From: Vibrio ulleungensis
Lineage (GTDB): Bacteria; Pseudomonadota; Gammaproteobacteria; Enterobacterales; Vibrionaceae
Assembly: GCF_016900875.1 (NCBI RefSeq)
Contig: NZ_JAFEUM010000005.1
Location: forward strand, 248,001 to 312,000
Direction: 5' to 3'
DNA: 64,000 nt
Part shown: one piece after another, positions 58,452 through 64,000 of the stretch
Position numbering within the stretch: the stretch's first letter is position 1
Layout: every line of letters starts with the position of its first letter
Translations under genes and position numbers: made by a program
The notes under the pieces: generated by a model
Told to the model about the DNA's origin: nothing
Databases searched by the model: none
The model's input: only the letters and a program-made list of their open reading frames with translations

Positions 58452-60137
58452 TTATGATTGAACGGGGAGCATAAAGCGAGCACGAGTTACTGCGCCTACC
58501 TCACAATCGATTTTTAGTGCAGATTGCGGTCCCAATAGGTTTTGCAAACGTTTATCGACGATATTGAGCCCTAGGCCTTGTGACTCAACACTGGTTTGAG
58601 GATCGAGATCTACAGGAAACAAACCCGCGTTATCTTCAACCATCAAGAAGTGTCGCCCGTTTATGGGTTGAGCATAGATTCGTACCGTCCCGCCTTCCAG
58701 CATTTTAGAAATGCCGTGTTTAATCGAGTTCTCGACTAGGGGCTGAATAGAAAAGCTTGGAATGACCGATTCTAACAGTGAATCTGGTAGATCAATTTCA
58801 ATGGTTAAGCGATCCATGAATCGTGCCTGCTCAATCGTCAAATAGGCATTTACGTGCTCGATTTCTTGCCCCAGTGTCACGGTCTCTACATTACGCTTTA
58901 GATTCCCACGGAAGAAAGTAGATAGGTGCTGAATTAAGTCTCGCGCTTTGTCTGGGTCTTTGCGGATCACCGCACTGATGGTGTTGAGAGCGTTGAACAA
59001 AAAGTGCGGATTTACCTGGGCTTGGAGCAGTTTTATTTCGGATTGTGAAAGTAGCATCTGCTTTTGTTGATAATCCATATACAGTAACTGTGTCGATAGT
59101 AACTCTGCGATACCCTCGGCCATAGACATATGAATGGATGAAAATAGTTTTCTGCGGGGCTCATACAACTTGATGGTACCGATCACCTCTTCACCGCGGC
59201 GCAGCGGAATCACCAGTGCAGAGCCAAGCTTACATGTGTCCGATATTGAGCATTGATAGGGCTTTTCAGATCCGTCTAAATAGATGATTGAATTATTATT
59301 GATCGCATCTCGGGTATATTGCGAAGAGATGAGGGTAGAGGGCTTATGGTGATCTTCTCCGATACCAACAAACGCAAGAATTTGATTGGTATCGGTGATA
59401 GCTACTGATCCAACACGAGTCTCTTGATACACAATTCGCGCAATTTTACCTGCACTCTCAGGAGTCAATCCTTGTGAGAGTATACCCACCGTTTTTTCAG
59501 CGATGTTTAACGATTTCCGTGAGAAGGTGGCAGAAAACTTTTCGACGATGATTTTTCGATCCTGAAGAATACTCACAAATACCGCAGCACCGACAGAGTT
59601 AGCAATGATCATAGGTGCGGCTATGGCTTGAACTAAAGAAAGCGCCTGATCAAAGGGGCGCGCAATGGCCAATATAATCAGCATTTGAACCACTTCGGCA
59701 ACCAGTGTGATGACGAACACGACCATTGGATTAAATAGCGCTTCGGCGCGCTCTCTGCGCACGTAATAGAGGTGAACAAATCCACCAATAAGTCCTTCTG
59801 CTGTGGTGGATACCGCGCAGGCTACATCAGTAAACCCGCCCAAGAAATAACGGTGGATACCACCGGTAAGCCCAACCAAAAATCCAACAATAGGTCCACC
59901 AAATATCCCGCCTAGCACAGCGCCAATAGCGCGAGTGTTGGCGATGGCATCGCCAATCTGTAAACCAAAGTAAGTACCTAAAATGCAAAAGGCAGAAAAC
60001 AATAAATAGCAGGTCGCTTTATGCTTGATGTGGGTAGAGTTATTCAGCAGTGGAATGATGATGGGCGTTTTACTTAATGTATAAGCAACCATTAGGTAGA
60101 CGCACATTTGCTGCAATAGGCTAAATATCAGTTCCAT
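58452..60137 (-). CDS. btsS: LytS-type sensor histidine kinase
   Basis: A 561-residue membrane sensor kinase. The N-terminal 5TM-Lyt domain (about residues 1-205) has motifs GAVLGGIFGGPIVGFLVGLTGGIHRYFLGG. A GAF domain (about residues 220-345) follows. The kinase core contains the H-box LLQAQVNPHFLFNALNTI (His near residue 377) and the N-box QPLVENSIKHGISK. It is the first gene of an operon with the LytTR regulator. In E. coli the orthologous BtsS responds to external pyruvate. The promoter must lie between 60138 and the divergent aroF regulatory region. Confidence 0.83.
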   Translation of the reverse strand: MELIFSLLQQMCVYLMVAYTLSKTPIIIPLLNNSTHIKHKATCYLLFSAFCILGTYFGLQIGDAIANTRAIGAVLGGIFGGPIVGFLVGLTGGIHRYFLGGFTDVACAVSTTAEGLIGGFVHLYYVRRERAEALFNPMVVFVITLVAEVVQMLIILAIARPFDQALSLVQAIAAPMIIANSVGAAVFVSILQDRKIIVEKFSATFSRKSLNIAEKTVGILSQGLTPESAGKIARIVYQETRVGSVAITDTNQILAFVGIGEDHHKPSTLISSQYTRDAINNNSIIYLDGSEKPYQCSISDTCKLGSALVIPLRRGEEVIGTIKLYEPRRKLFSSIHMSMAEGIAELLSTQLLYMDYQQKQMLLSQSEIKLLQAQVNPHFLFNALNTISAVIRKDPDKARDLIQHLSTFFRGNLKRNVETVTLGQEIEHVNAYLTIEQARFMDRLTIEIDLPDSLLESVIPSFSIQPLVENSIKHGISKMLEGGTVRIYAQPINGRHFLMVEDNAGLFPVDLDPQTSVESQGLGLNIVDKRLQNLLGPQSALKIDCEVGAVTRARFMLPVQS

Positions 60138-60228
60138 AACGCTATAGAGTGGAGAGTGTTTTGTTTATTGTAATTAATTGGTTTCGTAAATACTGTTACC
60201 CCGCGGGTCTTTTATGGAACCTGTCAAA

Positions 60229-60246
60229 TGTAAATAATAATTTACA
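60229..60246 (+). promoter_or_regulatory. TyrR box 1 upstream of aroF
   Basis: TGTAAA-TAATAA-TTTACA is a perfect match to the TyrR strong-box consensus TGTAAA-N6-TTTACA. It lies 108 bases before the aroF ATG. As in E. coli aroF, TyrR should repress the operon when tyrosine is present. Confidence 0.85.
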
Positions 60247-60269
60247 CTCAATTTATTTTATAAAATGCC

Positions 60270-60297
60270 TTGAATTGCCTATTTAAACTGGTATTGT
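60270..60297 (+). promoter_or_regulatory. predicted sigma-70 promoter of aroF-tyrA
   Basis: TTGAAT (60270-60275) and TATTGT (60292-60297) are 16 bases apart. The start would fall near 60304, between the two TyrR boxes. Consensus match only. Confidence 0.5.
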
Positions 60298-60326
60298 TTC
60301 TCGTAATGAAGTCTTGTTTACACAGG

Positions 60327-60344
60327 TGTAAACTTAAATTTACG
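60327..60344 (+). promoter_or_regulatory. TyrR box 2 upstream of aroF
   Basis: TGTAAA-CTTAAA-TTTACG matches 11 of 12 fixed bases of the TyrR box. It lies 10 bases before the aroF ATG, downstream of the predicted start, where a bound TyrR could hinder transcription. A weak third box (9/12) sits near 60307-60324. Confidence 0.72.
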
Positions 60345-60353
60345 GTGATTGAG

Positions 60354-61424
60354 ATGCAAAAAAGTGAACTGAGTAACGTCCATATTAGCGATGAGCAAGT
60401 GCTCATTACCCCAAACGAACTAAAAGCAAAGCTACCGCTAAGTGAAAAGGCGCGAGCATTTGTATCTGAATCACGTGACACCATCGCAAACATCATTAAG
60501 AAAAAAGATCATCGCTTGTTGGTGGTGTGTGGCCCCTGTTCAATCCATGATGTTGATGCAGCAAAAGAGTACGCACTTAAACTAAAAGCACTCTCAGAGC
60601 AGGTGGGTGACCAACTGTACCTTGTAATGCGTGTCTACTTTGAAAAGCCACGTACAACCGTAGGCTGGAAAGGGTTGATTAACGATCCACGCCTTGACGG
60701 TAGTTTCGATATTGAGCACGGTCTGCATGTAGCTCGACAGCTGTTGGTTGATCTCGCTGAGTTAGAAATACCATTGGCTACAGAAGCGCTGGATCCAATC
60801 AGTCCACAATACCTCGCTGACACGTTTTCATGGTCTGCCATTGGCGCACGTACTACCGAGTCTCAAACTCACCGTGAAATGGCCAGTGGTCTGTCTATGC
60901 CAGTTGGGTTTAAAAATGGTACTGACGGCAGTTTGTCTACAGCAATTAATGCGATGCAAGCGGCATCATCGAGCCACAGATTCATGGGTATCAATCGCGA
61001 AGGGCAAGTGGCTCTATTGACCACGCAAGGCAACCCCGATGGTCATGTGATCCTTCGTGGTGGCAAACAAACGAACTACGATTCGGTGTCGGTAGCTGAG
61101 TGTGAAGAGTCATTATCCAGCGCTGGCTTAGACAGTGCATTAATGATTGATTGCAGCCACGCCAACTCACGTAAAGATTACCGCAGACAGCCTTTAGTAG
61201 CAGAAGATGCCATTCATCAGATTCGCGAAGGTAACCGCTCAATCATAGGTTTGATGATAGAGAGTCATATCAATGAAGGGAACCAGTCTTCAGAGCAACC
61301 TCTGTCAGAGATGCAATATGGTGTATCCATCACAGATGCGTGCATCAATTGGGATAACACAGAAGCATTGCTAACTAAAGCGCATCGTGATTTGATACCC
61401 TTTTTAGAACAAAGAATTAAGTAG
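60354..61424 (+). CDS. aroF: 3-deoxy-7-phosphoheptulonate synthase (DAHP synthase), tyrosine-sensitive type
   Basis: First enzyme of the shikimate pathway: condensation of phosphoenolpyruvate and erythrose 4-phosphate. The 356-residue class-I enzyme has [52 protein letters not shown] and [12 protein letters not shown]. The N-terminus [20 protein letters not shown] is closest to E. coli AroF, which is tyrosine-inhibited. The ATG at 60354 is chosen because the much longer reading from 60270 runs through the promoter and TyrR boxes. The operon with tyrA, and the TyrR boxes, fit that assignment. Confidence 0.93.
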   Translation: MQKSELSNVHISDEQVLITPNELKAKLPLSEKARAFVSESRDTIANIIKKKDHRLLVVCGPCSIHDVDAAKEYALKLKALSEQVGDQLYLVMRVYFEKPRTTVGWKGLINDPRLDGSFDIEHGLHVARQLLVDLAELEIPLATEALDPISPQYLADTFSWSAIGARTTESQTHREMASGLSMPVGFKNGTDGSLSTAINAMQAASSSHRFMGINREGQVALLTTQGNPDGHVILRGGKQTNYDSVSVAECEESLSSAGLDSALMIDCSHANSRKDYRRQPLVAEDAIHQIREGNRSIIGLMIESHINEGNQSSEQPLSEMQYGVSITDACINWDNTEALLTKAHRDLIPFLEQRIK

Positions 61425-61435
61425 TAGGAAACAAC

Positions 61436-62566
61436 ATGGCACACCAACTCGCGGATCTTCGAGATAAGATAGACGCAGTCGATAAGCAAATGATCGACCT
61501 TTTGGCACAGAGACTGTCTCTAGTAGAGGAAGTCGGTGAAGTGAAAAGCGAGCACGGCCTTCCAATATATGCACCAGATAGAGAAGCGGCCATGTTGGCT
61601 TCACGTCGAGCAGAAGCCGAGTCGCGAGGTGTGCCTGCGCAACTAATAGAAGACATTTTACGCCGTACCATGCGTGAGTCCTACGCAAGTGAAAAAGACT
61701 CTGGATTCAAGTGTCTTAAACCTAACCTTGGAAAGGTTGTTGTTGTCGGTGGTAAAGGTCAACTCGGTGGCTTGTTTGTTCGAATGTTTGAGTTGTCGGG
61801 CTACCAAGTCGACATTCTTGGTCGACAGCAGTGGGAAAACGCAGAAGAGATCGTCAAGGATGCGGGATTGGTGGTAGTCACTGTCCCTATTGATAAAACT
61901 CTGGATGTGATACGTACGTTGCCACCACTGCCAGACAATTGCATTCTTTGCGATTTAACCTCCATTAAAGATCAGCCGTTAAAAGCCATGTTGGATGTGC
62001 ACCAAGGTCCGGTGGTTGGTCTGCACCCTATGTTTGGCCCCGATGTACCAAGCCTTGCAAAACAAGTGATTGTTCATTGTGAAGGCCGAAAAGCCGACGA
62101 GTACGCATGGTTGCTTGACCAATTTACGATTTGGGGTGCATCTTTGTGTGCGATGCCCGCGAAGAAACACGACGAAGGTATGACGTTGATTCAAGCGCTT
62201 CGTCACTTTACGTCGTTCGCTTACGGTTCACACTTAAGCCAAGAAAACCCAGAAATCGAAACGTTATTACAGTTAAGCTCGCCTATTTACCGTTTGGAGT
62301 TGGCGATGGTCGGGCGTCTATTTGGGCAAGATCCTAATCTATACGGCGATATCATTTTGTCGTCCCCTGAAAATTTATCCATGATTAAGCGTTTCCATCA
62401 GCGATTTGGGGAGGCGGTAAATCTTCTTGAAGGGGAGAGTGCAAAGCATAATTTTGTCGAGCACTTTGAACAAGTAAGTGATTGGTTTGGTGATTACTCC
62501 AAGCAATTTATGCAAGAGAGTCAAACCCTACTTAAACAAGCTAATGATGCGGTCCACCGAGGATAA
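61436..62566 (+). CDS. tyrA: bifunctional chorismate mutase / prephenate dehydrogenase
   Basis: Converts chorismate to prephenate and then to 4-hydroxyphenylpyruvate for tyrosine. The 376-residue protein has an N-terminal chorismate mutase domain ([40 protein letters not shown]), and then NAD-binding [23 protein letters not shown] and the LHPMFGPD motif of the dehydrogenase. It starts 11 bases after aroF, behind AGTAGGAAAC. It ends at a strong terminator. Confidence 0.96.
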   Translation: MAHQLADLRDKIDAVDKQMIDLLAQRLSLVEEVGEVKSEHGLPIYAPDREAAMLASRRAEAESRGVPAQLIEDILRRTMRESYASEKDSGFKCLKPNLGKVVVVGGKGQLGGLFVRMFELSGYQVDILGRQQWENAEEIVKDAGLVVVTVPIDKTLDVIRTLPPLPDNCILCDLTSIKDQPLKAMLDVHQGPVVGLHPMFGPDVPSLAKQVIVHCEGRKADEYAWLLDQFTIWGASLCAMPAKKHDEGMTLIQALRHFTSFAYGSHLSQENPEIETLLQLSSPIYRLELAMVGRLFGQDPNLYGDIILSSPENLSMIKRFHQRFGEAVNLLEGESAKHNFVEHFEQVSDWFGDYSKQFMQESQTLLKQANDAVHRG

Positions 62567-62579
62567 CGCGGCGTAAAAG

Positions 62580-62614
62580 ACAACAAGGCCGAGCTTAATG
62601 CCCGGCCTTGTTGT
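62580..62614. terminator. bidirectional terminator between tyrA and the PilZ gene
   Basis: ACAACAAGGCCG (62580-62591) pairs with CGGCCTTGTTGT (62603-62614), a 12-bp perfect stem, loop of 11 bases. It separates the convergent aroF-tyrA operon and the PilZ gene. Confidence 0.85.
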
Positions 62615-62977
62615 TTAGAGTTCAGGGGTAATAAATTGTTCCAACTCTCGCTCTAAAAGTGCTTCATCTGCCAAGTTAAGCTCAATAAGTCTCCTGATGT
62701 GAGATAAGCTGTCCAGCTCAATGTGCTCGACTTTGCAATGCCACTGTTGATCGACTTGTTTGACTATACTGCCTTCAAGAGACACCACTACAGAGCTTTG
62801 CGGCAAATGGATAGAAATCATTACCTTCTCATTGGGCTCAAATACAACACTATCTTCAACAAACAGCAGTACGCCCTTTAAAGAGAGATCGAGTAACTTA
62901 GCGTCATAGCTTTTATCGAGTATGGTGACTTCAGCAGGTGCCTGAAACGGAATTCGGCTAAAACGACGGCGCTCCAT
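62615..62977 (-). CDS. PilZ-domain protein (c-di-GMP effector)
   Basis: A 120-residue single-domain PilZ protein, expected to bind cyclic di-GMP. The RxxxR motif is RRFSR (residues 4-8), and the (D/N)xSxxG motif is DLSLKG. The ATG at 62977 follows AAGGAG; the GTG at 62986 overlaps that sequence and is rejected. The target is unknown. It ends at the shared terminator. Confidence 0.88.
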   Translation of the reverse strand: MERRRFSRIPFQAPAEVTILDKSYDAKLLDLSLKGVLLFVEDSVVFEPNEKVMISIHLPQSSVVVSLEGSIVKQVDQQWHCKVEHIELDSLSHIRRLIELNLADEALLERELEQFITPEL

Positions 62978-63021
62978 AGTGGCCACTCCTTGTTCGAAAA
63001 TAAGTCACTTTAGAATAACAA

Positions 63022-63046
63022 AAGGCCGTGTTGTAAACACGGCCTT
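63022..63046 (-). terminator. probable terminator of ettA
   Basis: AAGGCCGTGTT (63022-63032) and AACACGGCCTT (63036-63046) form a perfect 11-bp stem with a 3-base loop. On the minus strand a T-rich stretch (TTTGTTATT) follows. It lies 30 bases after the ettA stop. Confidence 0.8.
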
Positions 63047-63075
63047 GATCGTTAATTGTGATGGCTCGACAACCT

Positions 63076-64000
63076 TTACTTGGTCATGCGCTTGTACTTG
63101 ATGCGATGTGGCTCAGCAGCCTCAGGACCCAAAGTCTTTTTCAGCCAATCCATGTACTCGGTGTAGTTTCCTTCATAGAAATTCACTTCACCTTCATCAC
63201 GGTAGTCAATGATATGTGTGGCGATTCTGTCAAGGAACCAACGGTCGTGCGAGATGACCATTGCGCAGCCAGGGAACTCTAGCAGTGCTTCTTCAAGGGC
63301 ACGCAGTGTCTCTACGTCAAGATCGTTGGTTGGCTCATCGAGTAGTAACACGTTACCACCAGTCTTAAGCAGCTTGGCCAAGTGAACGCGGTTTCGCTCA
63401 CCACCAGAAAGCTCACCGATAATCTTCTGCTGATCGGAGCCTTTAAAGTTAAAGCGCGAACAGTACGCCCGAGCTGGAATTTCAAAGTTATTGATCTTGA
63501 TGATATCAGCGCCTTCAGAGATCTCTTGGAAAACGGTTTTCTTGTTATCCATAGAGTCACGGAACTGATCAACAGAGGCCAGTTTAACTGTGTCACCTAG
63601 CTCAATCGTGCCTGAATCAGGTTGCTCTGTTCCACTTAACATTTTGAACAGGGTCGATTTACCCGCACCGTTTGCGCCGATGATACCGACGATAGCACCT
63701 TTAGGCATGCTAAACGAAAGGTCGTCAATAAGCACTCGTCCATCGAAAGACTTGGTAAGGTTGTTAACCTCGACCACTTTGTCACCCAAGCGCTCACCCG
63801 GCGGAATAAACAGCTCGTTGGTTTCATTGCGTTTTTGGTGATCTGAATTTTGCAGCTCTTCAAAGCGTGCCATACGAGCTTTAGATTTCGCCTGGCGTCC
63901 TTTAGGATTTTGGCGAACCCATTCAAGTTCTTTCTCGATGGTCTTTTGGCGTGCTTTTTCAGATGACGCTTCTTGTTGAAGTCGTGCGTCTTTCTGCTCT
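63076..64000 (-). CDS. ettA: energy-dependent translational throttle protein EttA (C-terminal part, cut by window)
   Basis: An ABC-F protein that binds the ribosomal E site and throttles translation by ADP/ATP ratio. The frame remains open past the window edge (EWVRQNPKGRQAKSKARMARFEELQ), so the start is beyond 64000; the first internal ATG (63873) is not the start. The second ABC domain is complete: Walker A GIIGANGAGKSTLFKML, ABC signature LSGGERNRVHLAKLL, Walker B NVLLLDEPTNDLD. The C-terminal end GPEAAEPHRIKYKRMTK is typical of EttA. Reads leftward to the terminator. Confidence 0.95.
   Translation of the reverse strand, partial: EQKDARLQQEASSEKARQKTIEKELEWVRQNPKGRQAKSKARMARFEELQNSDHQKRNETNELFIPPGERLGDKVVEVNNLTKSFDGRVLIDDLSFSMPKGAIVGIIGANGAGKSTLFKMLSGTEQPDSGTIELGDTVKLASVDQFRDSMDNKKTVFQEISEGADIIKINNFEIPARAYCSRFNFKGSDQQKIIGELSGGERNRVHLAKLLKTGGNVLLLDEPTNDLDVETLRALEEALLEFPGCAMVISHDRWFLDRIATHIIDYRDEGEVNFYEGNYTEYMDWLKKTLGPEAAEPHRIKYKRMTK

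Overview
The window looks like chromosomal DNA of a Vibrionaceae member, most likely a Vibrio. The ArcB/ArcA, ThrABC, NirBD, AroF-TyrA, GrcA and EttA proteins read as close gamma-proteobacterial orthologues. Two complete glutamate synthase operons in tandem, the minor-pilin cluster beside dnaJ, and small lipoproteins of the DUF2799 and DUF1499 types are vibrio-like. I see no rRNA, tRNA, CRISPR array, insertion sequence, integrase or prophage. Apart from the two genes cut by the window edges (carA at the left, ettA at the right), every gene appears intact.

Layout, left to right. (1) 1-4.1 kb: end of carA, then carB and a strong terminator. (2) 4.1-9.2 kb: an anaerobic nitrite module, nirB-nirD-FNT channel-cobA. 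Its promoter carries NarL/NarP heptamers and an FNR-like box placed almost exactly as in E. coli nirB; cobA supplies the siroheme precursor that NirB needs. (3) 9.2-19.3 kb: small accessory genes. These include a Nudix hydrolase, a translationally coupled cupin/glutamine-amidotransferase pair, a 66-aa orphan with a good promoter, a flavodoxin-like/VOC pair, a tandem pair of paralogous multi-pass membrane proteins behind a perfect palindrome, a TRIC-type channel, a CbiB-family protein with mtnN, a DUF1499 lipoprotein, and an ACR3 arsenite exporter behind an ArsR-type operator. (4) 19.4-31.7 kb: two gltBD operons in the same orientation. (5) 32.2-37.9 kb: yhcC, arcB, a lipoprotein, arcA and an RraA-family protein, with a perfect FNR box between the last two. 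(6) 38.3-43.5 kb: thrLABC with a Thr/Ile-rich leader peptide and attenuator. (7) 43.5-46.2 kb: two overlapping membrane-associated GTPase genes of unknown role. (8) 46.4-49.7 kb: grcA behind two FNR-like boxes 53 bp apart, nfo, a possible 31-aa peptide, ung and a hemerythrin-domain protein. (9) 49.7-55.6 kb: dnaK behind two sigma-32 promoters, dnaJ, then a type IV minor-pilin cluster (pilE-like, then divergent fimT-pilW-pilX-pilV-like). (10) 55.6-60.1 kb: a short CstA-family transporter, a DUF2799 lipoprotein and a LytS/LytTR two-component system. (11) 60.2-64 kb: aroF-tyrA behind TyrR boxes, a PilZ protein and ettA.

Functional themes are nitrogen and carbon assimilation (CarAB, NirBDC, GltBD x2, ThrABC, AroF-TyrA), the aerobic/anaerobic switch (ArcAB, GrcA, NirB and several FNR-type sites), and surface or DNA-uptake pilins. 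No single locus is plainly a new defence or mobile system. The least explained loci are the DUF5692-like membrane pair with its palindrome, the coupled GTPase pair, the cupin-amidotransferase pair, and two small genes (66 aa and 31 aa) followed by structured RNA. Many short regulatory sites are read by eye and are marked as inference.
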